Source of the DNA: an uncultured Bacilli bacterium | GTDB lineage: Bacteria > Bacillota_I > Bacilli_A > RF39 > UBA660 | Direction of reading: 5' to 3' | NCBI GenBank assembly: GCA_944358445.1 | Contig: CALVRC010000016.1 | Coordinates: forward strand, 1-37,541 | Length of the DNA: 37,541 nt | Shown: positions 6,288-15,122 of the stretch, one piece after another | Layout: each line of letters begins with the position of its first letter | Position numbering within the stretch: position 1 is the first letter of the stretch | Program-made: the position numbers and the translations under genes | Notes under the pieces: generated by a model | Told to the model about the DNA's origin: nothing | The model's database searches: none | Seen by the model: only the letters and a program-made list of their open reading frames with translations

Positions 6288-7050
6288 ACATTGTTCCTTT
6301 CGTGATAATTCCTCCCATACCGTCTTTACCATATTTTGTTTTTTCTAATATATCTTTTATATCAATATCTTTATTTATATCTGATAAACTCATCTTTGTG
6401 GCAACTATGGCTGGATCCAAAGCATGAATGTTTATTCTTTTTGGACTTGAAGCGAAGTTGGCTCCAGCTCTTATTAGTTCTTCATAATATGATGAACAGC
6501 CTCCAGCTATTATTATTAGTTTTTCATGACTATTTTCATATTTTCTAGCCTCTTTTATCGCATCTGAAAAATATTTACTATTTTTATATGCTTCTATGTT
6601 ATTGGTATCACCTTTTCTTTTATAATAAGCATCGTGTCCAGTTATTACAACAATGTTAGGTTTATATTCATTTAACCATTCTTTCATATGGTCCGGCATA
6701 TTTTTTTCTTCTTCATTGATTCCCATGGCCCAGATATTTGTTTCTTTATAATAGTCTAAACACCTTTTTAAAAAGTCTTTATCACTGTCAATGTGGAGGA
6801 TTTTTCCTGGAAGATAGAAAAAATCATTTCTATCTAGTTCTTCTATTTTTTGGATACGTTCCAAAAATGGTTTTTCTCCTTCAATATCCCCTCCTTCGTG
6901 TTTTTTTAAATCTGCAATACTACTATCTACTAGTAATCTAACATTTATTCCTTTTAATTCACACATATCTCCATCGATTTTTATTATTGTAAAGATGATA
7001 TCATTATTATGCGAATTACGGGTTACTAAATCACCTATTTTAAAATCCAT
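6268..7050 (-). CDS. yabG: Sporulation-specific protease YabG
   Basis: 260 residues (about 290 in B. subtilis). It starts MDFKIGDLVTRNSHNNDIIF, then an insert and the long conserved part: LPGKILHIDSD, VVITGHDAYYK, YKNSKYFSDAIKEAR, IIIAGGCSSYYEELIRAGANFASSP, INIHALDPAI and GGIITKGTMYVGYP. YabG cuts coat and germination proteins (for example SpoIVA; CspBA in Clostridioides) during coat maturation. The ATG at 7050 follows GGGTGAT, whereas the in-frame TTG four codons earlier has no site. CATATACT lies 20 bases upstream. Confidence 0.93.
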   Translation of the reverse strand: MDFKIGDLVTRNSHNNDIIFTIIKIDGDMCELKGINVRLLVDSSIADLKKHEGGDIEGEKPFLERIQKIEELDRNDFFYLPGKILHIDSDKDFLKRCLDYYKETNIWAMGINEEEKNMPDHMKEWLNEYKPNIVVITGHDAYYKRKGDTNNIEAYKNSKYFSDAIKEARKYENSHEKLIIIAGGCSSYYEELIRAGANFASSPKRINIHALDPAIVATKMSLSDINKDIDIKDILEKTKYGKDGMGGIITKGTMYVGYPR

Positions 7051-7068
7051 ATTATCACCCAAATAAGT

Positions 7069-7076
7069 ATATGTTA
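7069..7076 (-). promoter_or_regulatory. Possible sporulation -10 element before yabG
   Basis: The minus strand reads CATATACT. Fourteen bases further upstream is TTATAAA, a weak match to the SigE -35. Same octamer as before yabP. Confidence 0.4.
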
Positions 7077-7103
7077 GGTGATATTTTTTTATAACAAAAA
7101 AAG

Positions 7104-7571
7104 TTATATTTTTTTCTTTATGGTTTTTGGGGAATTAAATATAACTTCTTCACTATAATATTCATCTGTTCTTGATGTTTCTTTCCAATTATATGCATCT
7201 ATTATTTTATTAAATTCATCTAGTCTTTTAGTTGGAATAGTAATTAGTGGAGTATCTGTTTGTAGATATTCAAATGAATCTTCTAAGATTTGTTTACTAT
7301 ATCCTTTTTTTCTATAATCTTCATTTACAAGTAATGTACATATTTTCTTTTCATCAGTATTTTTTAAGGTGGCAAGGCTGACAACTTCTAGACCGTCTAA
7401 ATAGAAAATTATATCTCCTTTTCCTTTTAAGATTCTAGGTAAGTTTACTGTATAAAACCATTTTAAGTATTCTGGATATTGGTCATTATTATATGTTGTT
7501 TGAAGATAGATTGCTAAAACAGCTTTAGAAAAATTTTTGTCTGACATTTGGCTTAAAACATATCTTTCCAT
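7104..7571 (-). CDS. GNAT-family N-acetyltransferase
   Basis: 155 residues. The GNAT core is visible as IIFYLDGLEVVSLATL, KICTLLVNEDYRKKGYSKQILEDSFEYL (acetyl-CoA loop RKKGYS around residues 89-94) and a C-terminal NKIIDAYNWKETSRTDEYYSEEVIF. Such enzymes move acetyl from acetyl-CoA to an amine; the substrate cannot be read. It stands alone between yabG and the HipA-like gene, with a terminator upstream of it. Confidence 0.8.
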   Translation of the reverse strand: MERYVLSQMSDKNFSKAVLAIYLQTTYNNDQYPEYLKWFYTVNLPRILKGKGDIIFYLDGLEVVSLATLKNTDEKKICTLLVNEDYRKKGYSKQILEDSFEYLQTDTPLITIPTKRLDEFNKIIDAYNWKETSRTDEYYSEEVIFNSPKTIKKKI

Positions 7572-7605
7572 TGTTATTCCTCCGTTTAGTTTTTTATTTT
7601 ATCAT

Positions 7606-7626
7606 AAAAAGTTCCATATAGGAACT
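7606..7626 (-). terminator. Terminator of the HipA-like gene
   Basis: AGTTCC/GGAACT stem (7610-7615, 7621-7626) with a 5-base loop and a minus-strand T run. The stop codon (7627-7625) overlaps the stem. Confidence 0.8.
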
Positions 7627-8791
7627 ATTTATGATGTATTATATTTTTTAATTTATTTATTCGGCCATTTAATAAGGTACATATCTTATCAATTCTTCTA
7701 TCAGTCATTTTTGTTATGCTTTGATATTTATGAAGAAGATTTTCAAATTCTTCAGTAATTCCATTTAAATTTTCTATGTTGTATCTGTTAAGATCTTGAA
7801 CTTTTTTTAATATATCATCAAAATCCATAACATTATAGAAAAACCTACCTTGGCCGTTTAAAATAATTTCTTTTTCATTATAGTCAAGAATGTTTAAAGA
7901 CTGCCCATTATCAAATATCGGAGCAACATCTAGCCATTTTAAAGTATTAACGTTTCTAATAATACCGAAGTTATTTAAGTGTCTATCTTCGTTCATCATG
8001 ATATAATCTAAAATAAACATATCTTCTAATTTTTCTCGTGCATTGTTAATTCCATAACTTTCTAAGATTTCAATATATTCTTCATAGGCATTATCTTTAT
8101 GGCAATTATTTAAAATTTGCGAGGCTGGCACTAGTTCGGTATCTTTATCAATGAAACATTCACATTTGGAAACAACTTTATCAGAAATAATTTCTAAGTC
8201 GTAATGAGTATGTTTAATATTTAATCTTTCACAAATTTTGGAGGCTATAACTTCATTAAATGGTTGCATAACTTCATTTTTATAAGCACCTTTTAACAAA
8301 TATCTTTTACTATTTTGAATAACCCAGGATTTTTTTAACCTTCCATCAGTTGTATTATTTGGAGATATTAAGCTTATTTTAGTATTAAAATCATTAGAAT
8401 TAGAAAATGTGGCATTAGTAAAATCAGCTGAATTAAAATCATTTTCAAAGAAATTTATATTTTTATACTTGACATGACTATTAAGTGGTTTTATCCAATA
8501 TTGGTCAGATAATGATAGTCCGAAAGCTTTATCTAATAATTCATTTGGAGTAGATACTCCAAGTTTTGAAAGCAATAAATCTAAGTCATCACGCCAATTT
8601 GGAATTCCGCGTCCTTTAAACCATTCTGTGAGCGCGGAAATATCATTGTGATTTGTTTTTAAAGTTTGATTTATAATAATTGGTGCATAGTCTATATTTT
8701 TTATTTCATATATTTTAGTGAATACAGCTAATTGTTCATTATATTCGGCAATTAAAACTTCTGTATTTTTGTTCATCAAAATTACTTTCAT
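7625..8791 (-). CDS. HipA-like kinase-domain protein without a HipB partner
   Basis: 388 residues. The C-terminal two thirds follow the HipA kinase fold: YLLKGAY (Lys167), NEVIASKICERLNI (Glu180), catalytic loop MMNEDRHLNNFGII (Asp269, His271, Asn274) and VAPIFDNGQSL (Asp294). The N-terminal ~150 residues do not look like the usual HipA_N domain. HipA proteins phosphorylate targets such as glutamyl-tRNA synthetase. Stand-alone proteins of this type are common in Firmicutes, and their targets are unknown. No small helix-turn-helix gene precedes it, so a toxin-antitoxin role is not supported here. Confidence 0.8.
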   Translation of the reverse strand: MKVILMNKNTEVLIAEYNEQLAVFTKIYEIKNIDYAPIIINQTLKTNHNDISALTEWFKGRGIPNWRDDLDLLLSKLGVSTPNELLDKAFGLSLSDQYWIKPLNSHVKYKNINFFENDFNSADFTNATFSNSNDFNTKISLISPNNTTDGRLKKSWVIQNSKRYLLKGAYKNEVMQPFNEVIASKICERLNIKHTHYDLEIISDKVVSKCECFIDKDTELVPASQILNNCHKDNAYEEYIEILESYGINNAREKLEDMFILDYIMMNEDRHLNNFGIIRNVNTLKWLDVAPIFDNGQSLNILDYNEKEIILNGQGRFFYNVMDFDDILKKVQDLNRYNIENLNGITEEFENLLHKYQSITKMTDRRIDKICTLLNGRINKLKNIIHHK

Positions 8792-8840
8792 ATACGTGCA
8801 CCTCTTTCTTTCTATATTTTATCATAATTAACTTGAAAAT

Positions 8841-8861
8841 AAAAAGTTCCATCTAGGAACT
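8841..8861 (-). terminator. Terminator of the ABC transporter gene
   Basis: AGTTCC/GGAACT stem (8845-8850, 8856-8861), minus-strand T run after it. It overlaps the stop codon (8862-8860) and is a near copy of the hairpin at 7606. Confidence 0.8.
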
Positions 8862-11358
8862 ATTTATTTAATATAGCATCTATTGGTTTAATTCTATTTA
8901 CTCTACTCAATGAGATAAATGTTATGATTAAAGCTATAATTATTGTTAAGCCAAACATGAATAGTGGTACTAATGGGCTTTTTATAATACCATTTAATGA
9001 ATAATACATACTACCAAACATGCTTTTATTTAAAAGGTCACATATATAATTCCAGCCTATTACGGATATTATCCAAGAAATTAAACCAATGATTAATGAT
9101 TCATAAGTAAATATTTTTAAGGTATCTTTACTTCTAGCGCCTAAGGCTCTTAATATACCAATTTCCTTTTTAGAATATGATATTGATACTCCTATAAAGT
9201 TTGAGAATAGTAATACTGCGAATAGTACAAATACTAGACTTACTACTAAAAGATATTTATATAATCCTGAGTAGGTATATATTACATTATTTAAATCATT
9301 TTGATTCATTCCAAAGATATTATATGTATAGTATGTTCCATTTGGAATATTTGGAGTATCTGAGTATGTAAGTTTTTTGAATACTTCTTTAAGGTGGTCT
9401 ATGTCATTATCATAAATGTATATATTATGTAAGTATTTGGTCTTAGGATTATATTCTTCAACAAATTCATTACTTACATACGAATTATCTTCTAAGGTTA
9501 CACCAATAATATTTGCAGCAGTGTCTTTATTATTAGAAATATTATGTAATTTTAATCTTACTTTATTGAAATTTTTATCTTCTTTTAAATAGTATTCAGT
9601 ATAGGCTTGAACTGCCTCAGCATATGATACATTAGAATTTTGTTTTAAATAATTTTCTAAACCTGTTTTATAATTGTTATCAAATTCTTGTAAATCTGTT
9701 TGGGATAGTATTACTTCATTTTTATTTAATTTGTTTACTGTTTTTATTCCATCTTTAGTTATTACCTCAATATTTTCTTTTAAACTATTAAGTCCTCTTG
9801 AAAGTCCTTCAGATGAATAAGTACTTTTATCAATAACTGAAGTTAAATACATTTTAGTTAATATTAATTCTTTACTACTATTTAATTTAGCTGTGTTGGT
9901 GAAGCCTTTGACATATACGGTACTTCCAAGTGCTGAATAAAAATTATAGTAATATTCACTTAAATCATAATTTAGTTCTGGAACTTCTTTATATTTTTCA
10001 AATGGTTTATTATTGTCATCAACTACACCACTTATGACTACGTTATTATCTCCTAGTTTTAATGCATGTTTTGAATTTACTAATTCTTCTATACTTTGAG
10101 GTTTATATAGTTTATTATTACTATCTATTACTCCATATTTTATTATATATTCAGCCAAATATTTATGAATTACTAATTCTCTATCATTTTTTGGTAAGCT
10201 TCCAATAACTTTACCTGGTAATCTATCATCTTCTAATTCAACAAAATAGTAAATATGATTATTTCCTTTATAATATGCTGGGGTGTCTTGATTAAATTCA
10301 CTACCATAAGTGAAGGTTATTGTCATTTCATTATCAAGTAAATTATAGGTTTTATTTAGTTTAGAATTGGTTTCTTTTTCAAGGTATTTTAAGTCTTTTT
10401 CTGATAAATCAATGCTTCGTGCTTCATATCTACCATAGTATTCCGTTTTGTCAACTGTATAGACATATTTATGATTATCTTTCATGGTATTGGTTAGAAA
10501 TACTTCTTTATCAAAGATTAAGCAGTTAATGGTAAAGCCCATAAAGATTAGAGCCATTGCTGTTAATATACAGGTCATAAATAGTTTGAATGGTTTTACT
10601 TTTAGGCTTTTTAAGGCCATTTTAATACTATAGGAAAATGGTAATTTAGATTTTTTTAATTCTAATTTTTCTTCGGTTACCTCAGTTTCTGGTTTGGTAT
10701 CATTTGTTATATTTCCATCTGATATTTCGATTATTCTATCCGCGTAAGTATTTGCGGATTCCATATCATGAGATACAACTATAACTAGTTTTTCTTTGGA
10801 TATTTCTTTTAAAAGATTAAATATTTGTTTACTAGAGGTTTGATCTAAATTTCCGGTTGGTTCATCAGCTAAAATTATTTTTGGATTTTTAATTAAAGCT
10901 CTGGCTATTGCGACTCTTTGTTTTTGGCCACCTGATAATTCATTTACTTTTCTTTGACCTAGATTTTCTATATCTAGTTTTTTTAATAGGCTATCTATTT
11001 CTTCTTTTGTTGGTTTTTTATTTTGTAATCTTAAGGCAAGTTCAATATTTTCATAAACATTATATTCTTCTAGAATATTAAATTCTTGAAATATGAAACC
11101 AATATAGGTATTTCTATATGAATCATATTCTTTATTTTTAAATTTACTGATATTTTTACCATTTATAAGTAGTTTTCCTGTTGTTACTGTGTCTAATCCG
11201 CCTAGTAAGTTTAGCATGGTAGATTTTCCACTACCAGATTTACCTACTATGAAAACCATGCCCTTATTACCAATTTTCAGATTGATATTATTTAAGGCTT
11301 TGGTTTCTACTCCTTTTTTTGCTTTATAGATTTTACTAACATTTTTAAACTCAATCAT
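8860..11358 (-). CDS. ABC transporter, ATPase fused to FtsX-type permease (MacB/BceA-B-like)
   Basis: 832 residues. N-terminal ATPase (1-225): GKSGSGKST Walker A, QEFN Q-loop, LSGGQKQR signature, ILADEPTGNLD Walker B and SHD switch. A membrane segment follows at about 255-280, then a large extracytoplasmic region (about 285-690) and three C-terminal membrane segments around LLVVSLVFVLFAVLLFSNF, LIIGLISWIISVIGW and LVPLFMFGLTIIIALIITF. The FtsX-like SYSKKEIGILRALGA motif follows the second segment. Such mechanotransmission transporters work in peptide resistance, lipoprotein or peptide export. The substrate is unknown. Fusion of ATPase and a single permease unit implies a homodimer. No two-component system is adjacent. 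Confidence 0.88.
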   Translation of the reverse strand: MIEFKNVSKIYKAKKGVETKALNNINLKIGNKGMVFIVGKSGSGKSTMLNLLGGLDTVTTGKLLINGKNISKFKNKEYDSYRNTYIGFIFQEFNILEEYNVYENIELALRLQNKKPTKEEIDSLLKKLDIENLGQRKVNELSGGQKQRVAIARALIKNPKIILADEPTGNLDQTSSKQIFNLLKEISKEKLVIVVSHDMESANTYADRIIEISDGNITNDTKPETEVTEEKLELKKSKLPFSYSIKMALKSLKVKPFKLFMTCILTAMALIFMGFTINCLIFDKEVFLTNTMKDNHKYVYTVDKTEYYGRYEARSIDLSEKDLKYLEKETNSKLNKTYNLLDNEMTITFTYGSEFNQDTPAYYKGNNHIYYFVELEDDRLPGKVIGSLPKNDRELVIHKYLAEYIIKYGVIDSNNKLYKPQSIEELVNSKHALKLGDNNVVISGVVDDNNKPFEKYKEVPELNYDLSEYYYNFYSALGSTVYVKGFTNTAKLNSSKELILTKMYLTSVIDKSTYSSEGLSRGLNSLKENIEVITKDGIKTVNKLNKNEVILSQTDLQEFDNNYKTGLENYLKQNSNVSYAEAVQAYTEYYLKEDKNFNKVRLKLHNISNNKDTAANIIGVTLEDNSYVSNEFVEEYNPKTKYLHNIYIYDNDIDHLKEVFKKLTYSDTPNIPNGTYYTYNIFGMNQNDLNNVIYTYSGLYKYLLVVSLVFVLFAVLLFSNFIGVSISYSKKEIGILRALGARSKDTLKIFTYESLIIGLISWIISVIGWNYICDLLNKSMFGSMYYSLNGIIKSPLVPLFMFGLTIIIALIITFISLSRVNRIKPIDAILNK

Positions 11359-11411
11359 TTTAACCCCTACTCTCTACTTTAATCTTATCACAAGTTATTT
11401 ACAAAGTATAG

Positions 11412-11438
11412 AAAAAACTCTGAAATAAATCAGAGTTT
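11412..11438 (-). terminator. Terminator of the prfB-ftsX operon
   Basis: Minus-strand AAACTCTG (11438-11431) and CAGAGTTT (11422-11415) with an 8-base loop and T run, six bases after the ftsX stop. Confidence 0.88.
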
Positions 11439-11443
11439 ACATG

Positions 11444-12343
11444 TTAGATTTTTAAGTATTTTTTAACGGCTCTCCACGAACCAAACATACCTACAGCAAT
11501 ACCAATACCTAGAAGTATTAATGATGTTGTGTAGACGAATGGGACTGGTTCAATTAATTTAATAAATGGAGAGAACAAATGTCCATCAAAGTTTCTATAT
11601 AGTGCGCTATAACCATAGACTGTAGTTAATATTGGAATAATTGATCCTAAGGCTCCTAGTAATAAGCCTTCAATAATGAATGGAATTCTAATATTTAAAT
11701 TAGAGGCTCCAATTAATCTCATAATACCAATTTCTCTTTGTCTAGAGTTAATTGTTATTTTAATTGTATTAGAGATTAAGAAGGCGGTAACTAAGATTAG
11801 GGCAATTACGGCACCAATACATATTTTATGAACGAAGTCAAAGGTTTGAATTAATTGTTCAACCATGCCTTCACCATATTTAACTAATGTTATACCATCT
11901 ATTTTTTCAATTTGATTAGCAACATTTTTTATTTTTTCGATGTCTTTTACTTTAACTTGAAATGTGTTTTGAATTGGATTTTCAGAGTCGGTCCAATTTT
12001 TCATAATACTGTCAAAGACTTCTGATGATTCACGCATTTCTTTTGTTATATCCATTTTTGAGCGGAATTCATATGTATCAACATTATTGATAGTACTTAT
12101 TTTATCTTTTATTTCGTCTATTTGGTCATCTGACGCCTCATTGTCTATAAAGGCTACGATAGTAACATCTCTTTCAACTAATTTGGTAAAGTTATCAACA
12201 TTATTAGATAAAACCATAGATACGGCAACAACGATTAAAGTTATAGTTATACATGATATAGAAGCAAATGATAATGAAAAGTTTCTGAAGACACCTTTAA
12301 AAGCATCTCTAAAGTTTCTTCCAATAATTCTAATTGTTTTCAT
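11444..12343 (-). CDS. ftsX: Cell division protein FtsX
   Basis: 299 residues. Cytosolic N-terminus (IRIIGRNFRDAFKGVFRN), membrane segment about 22-45, an extracellular loop (about 50-165) with VERDVTIVAFIDNEASDDQ, then three membrane segments, ISNTIKITINSRQREIGIMRLIGAS between the second and third, and a final short tail. FtsX, with FtsE, passes a signal across the membrane to peptidoglycan hydrolases during elongation or division; in B. subtilis it controls CwlO. It overlaps the ftsE 3' end by 14 bases. Confidence 0.95.
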   Translation of the reverse strand: MKTIRIIGRNFRDAFKGVFRNFSLSFASISCITITLIVVAVSMVLSNNVDNFTKLVERDVTIVAFIDNEASDDQIDEIKDKISTINNVDTYEFRSKMDITKEMRESSEVFDSIMKNWTDSENPIQNTFQVKVKDIEKIKNVANQIEKIDGITLVKYGEGMVEQLIQTFDFVHKICIGAVIALILVTAFLISNTIKITINSRQREIGIMRLIGASNLNIRIPFIIEGLLLGALGSIIPILTTVYGYSALYRNFDGHLFSPFIKLIEPVPFVYTTSLILLGIGIAVGMFGSWRAVKKYLKI

Positions 12344-13025
12344 TACTATATGTTCCTTTCTTATAATCTTTTAAGACTCTTCCTGAATCTAAAACTATAA
12401 CCCTTTTGTTCATTCTTTTCACTATATTAATATCATGAGTAACCATGATTATTGTTGTACCTAATTTGTTGATTTCTTCTAATACTTCCATAATTTCCAT
12501 TCCAGTTGATGGGTCTAGGTTTCCGGTTGGCTCATCACAAATTAATAATTTTGGACCATTAACAATGGCTCTTGCGATGGCGACACGTTGTTGCTCCCCA
12601 CCTGATAACTGTGAAGGATAGTTTTTAATTTTATGTTTTAATCCAACTAGTTCTAATACTTTAATGACTTTTGCGTGTATTTCATCTTTTGGAAGGCCAA
12701 ATATTTCTAATGCGAAAGCAACATTTTCATATACTGTTGATTTTGGAAGTAATTTATAATCTTGGAATACAACTCCAATTTTTCTTCTAATTTTATATAC
12801 TTTACCATTTCTTAGTTTTCCAACATCTATTCCACCTACAATGATTTGACCAGAAGTTGGTTTTTCTTCACGATATAACATTTTTATTAAAGTACTTTTT
12901 CCACAACCTGTTGAGCCTATTATAAAGACAAAATCACCTTTAGCAATGGTTAGATTTAAATCTTGAATAGCGGTGACACCGGTTTTGTATGTTTTTTTGA
13001 CGTTTGTCATTCTGATTAAATCCAC
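12330..13025 (-). CDS. ftsE: Cell division ATP-binding protein FtsE
   Basis: 231 residues. Walker A GSTGCGKST, the FtsE-typical MLYREEKPTSGQI, RRKIGVVFQDYKLLP, signature LSGGEQQR, Walker B LLICDEPTGNLD and the switch THD. It is the ATPase of the FtsEX complex. The frame opens with a GTG at 13034, but the GTG at 13025 (VDLIRMTNVKK) is better spaced from the AGAAAGAAG site; family members begin close to this point. The choice between the two GTGs is uncertain. Confidence 0.95.
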   Translation of the reverse strand: MDLIRMTNVKKTYKTGVTAIQDLNLTIAKGDFVFIIGSTGCGKSTLIKMLYREEKPTSGQIIVGGIDVGKLRNGKVYKIRRKIGVVFQDYKLLPKSTVYENVAFALEIFGLPKDEIHAKVIKVLELVGLKHKIKNYPSQLSGGEQQRVAIARAIVNGPKLLICDEPTGNLDPSTGMEIMEVLEEINKLGTTIIMVTHDINIVKRMNKRVIVLDSGRVLKDYKKGTYSNENN

Positions 13026-13044
13026 TACAATCACTTCTTTCTAC

Positions 13045-13932
13045 TTAAGATTTATGCCCTTGAACTTCATATGTATCAATAATTATTACAAATGCTTCAG
13101 GGTCTAATTTTTTTATAGCCTCAGTGGCTATAAAGTATTCTCTTGTTGGGATGGCACATAATAATACTTTTTTCTTTTTATTTGTATAGCCACCTTGCGC
13201 CTCTATTTCAGTAACACCACGATTTAAGCTTTCCATGATAAATTTTTTTATAGTTTTTTCTTCAGTTGTAACAATTTCTAGAGTTTTATATTCAGAAATA
13301 CCTAATATTACTCTATCACTGATCATGCCAGATGCATAAAGTGTTATAAATGAATAGATAAATGATTGCCACCCAAAGAAAATACCACCTGCGAGCATAA
13401 TTAATCCTTCTGAATATATATTTGCTTTACTATAAGGCATTTTACCATAATGAGATAATATTTGTTTTAAAACATCGGTTCCTCCTGTTGTAAAATTATT
13501 TTTAAAAACTAATCCTGTTCCAATACCACTGATTAATGCACCACATAAAGCAATAACAATCATTTCAGTGTTGCCTAAATCAATATATTTGGGTAAAAAT
13601 TCTGTAGTTTTAACTAATAATGGATATAAAATTGATCCAATAATTGTTGGCTTTGTTTTTTCTTTGCCTAAAAAAACGAAACTAGCAATTAATAACAATA
13701 CATTACCTATTAATATAACCAGTGATGGATCAATGTTCCAAAACTTTTCAGCAATAATTGAAAATCCACTTAAGCCAAAAATTAAGTTGCACGGCTTTAA
13801 AAAGATATTGAAGGCACATGCTGATAATAATACGCCAATGAAAAATTGTATATATCTTTTTAGTTTTTTACTACCTGTAATTTCTTTTAAAAGACTAGTA
13901 CTATCAATTTGCCCCTTTTTAGCAAATATCAT
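13045..13932 (-). CDS. YitT family membrane protein (DUF161/DUF2179)
   Basis: 295 residues. Five or six membrane segments from about residue 27 (IQFFIGVLLSACAFNIFL) to about 200, with GLSGFSIIAEKF and the hallmark TTGGTDVLKQILSHYGKMPYSKA, then a cytosolic DUF2179 domain (EYKTLEIVTTEEKTIKKFI to IIDTYEVQGH). The biochemical function of the family is unknown. The ATG overlaps the prfB TGA (ATGA), and ftsE starts 19 bases later, so it is embedded in the prfB-ftsEX operon. Confidence 0.92.
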   Translation of the reverse strand: MIFAKKGQIDSTSLLKEITGSKKLKRYIQFFIGVLLSACAFNIFLKPCNLIFGLSGFSIIAEKFWNIDPSLVILIGNVLLLIASFVFLGKEKTKPTIIGSILYPLLVKTTEFLPKYIDLGNTEMIVIALCGALISGIGTGLVFKNNFTTGGTDVLKQILSHYGKMPYSKANIYSEGLIMLAGGIFFGWQSFIYSFITLYASGMISDRVILGISEYKTLEIVTTEEKTIKKFIMESLNRGVTEIEAQGGYTNKKKKVLLCAIPTREYFIATEAIKKLDPEAFVIIIDTYEVQGHKS

Positions 13933-15027
13933 CCGGCATTCCTCCTTAAATTAGCGTTTATAAATTTATCTAAATCCCCATCCATAACTTTATTTACATT
14001 TGTTTCTTCACAATTTGTCCTATGATCTTTAACTAATGAATATGGATGCATAACATAACTTCTAATTTGAGAGCCAAAATTGATATCTCTTTGCTCACCT
14101 TTTAATTCTTGTAATTCTTTTCTTTTATTATCTTCTTCTATAGCATAAAGCTTACTTTTTAAAATCTGCATAGCTTTGGCTTTATTTTGAACTTGGCTTC
14201 TTTCATTTTGACAAGTTACAACTATTCCTGTTGGTAAGTGTGTTATTCTAACGGCACTATCTGTTGTATTAACACTTTGGCCACCGGCACCTGAACTATG
14301 GAAAACATCAATTTTTAAATCTTTTTCATTAATATCAACTTTTACTGTGTCATCAATAACTGGAGTAACACTTACTGAGGCAAATGAGGTATGTCTTCTA
14401 GCTCCTGAGTCAAATGGAGAAATTCTAACTAATCTATGAATTCCTTTTTCATTTTTTAAGTATCCATAGGCATATAAGCCTTTAACAATAACAGTAATAC
14501 TTTTTAATCCGGCTTCTAGGCCTGGCTGTTCATCGACTATTTCTAATTTATAGTTTTTCTTTTCAGAGTATCTTGAATACATTCTATATAACATATTAGC
14601 CCAATCACAAGCTTCAGTTCCTCCTGCGCCTGAGTGTATTTCTAAAACGGCGTCATTTTTGTCGTAATCACCGCTTAATAATATTATTGTTTCTGTTTCA
14701 TCAATTTTTTTACTTAAGTTTTTACTTTCAGTTTCTAGCCATAGTAGACTTTCTTCATCTTTAGAATCTAATGATTTTGCCATTTCTAGATAATCATTTG
14801 TTTCTTCTAATAGGCTTTGAACATCTTCTAAAACTTTCTTTTCGCTATTTAGTAGGTTGATTACTTCTTCACTATGCTTTTTATCATTCCAAAAGTTTGG
14901 AGAAGACATTTCTTCTTCTAGTTTTTTTATATTTTTCTTTTTTGTTTCAGGGTCAAAGTGACCTCCATAATTCGTTTAATTTTTTTTGATATCTTTCATA
15001 TAGATTAACCATTTCTTTTAATTCCAT
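13929..15027 (-). CDS. prfB: Peptide chain release factor 2 (programmed +1 frameshift)
   Basis: 365 residues when joined. Translation starts at the ATG at 15027 (GGAGG upstream), reads 24 codons to CTT at 14958-14956, meets UGA at 14955-14953, and must slip +1 to continue as GAC from 14954. The long second part carries SPF (about residues 203-205, recognition of UAA/UGA) and GAGGQ (GGQ about 248-250, peptidyl-tRNA hydrolysis), with VVTCQNERSQVQNK following. RF2 ends translation at UAA and UGA, so its presence means UGA is a stop here. First gene of prfB-yitT-ftsE-ftsX. Confidence 0.98.
14953..14966 (-). promoter_or_regulatory. prfB autoregulatory frameshift site
   Basis: Minus strand GGAGG (14966-14962), TCA, CTT, TGA followed by C. 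The Shine-Dalgarno-like GGAGG three bases before the slippery CTT-TGA is the canonical RF2 feedback element: low RF2 lets the ribosome slip +1. Confidence 0.97.
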
Positions 15028-15051
15028 AGACGTGCCTCCTACCATGAAATA

Positions 15052-15060
15052 ATTATATCA
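15052..15060 (-). promoter_or_regulatory. Extended -10 promoter of prfB
   Basis: Minus strand TGATATAAT, an extended -10 (TGnTATAAT), 25 bases before the ATG. No good -35 is seen. Confidence 0.6.
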
Positions 15061-15095
15061 AATTATTGATTAATTTACTAGTTAAATTGCACGGA

Positions 15096-15122
15096 AAAAA
15101 TAGACAATTAATCATCTATTTT
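15096..15122 (-). terminator. Terminator of yutD
   Basis: Minus-strand AAAATAGA (15122-15115) and TCTATTTT (15104-15097) around a 10-base loop that contains the yutD stop codon; T run follows. Confidence 0.75.

Noticed and set aside
7104-8791. HipA-like gene plus neighbour as a toxin-antitoxin pair
   Set aside because: The adjacent gene is a GNAT acetyltransferase separated by a terminator, and no helix-turn-helix antitoxin is present.
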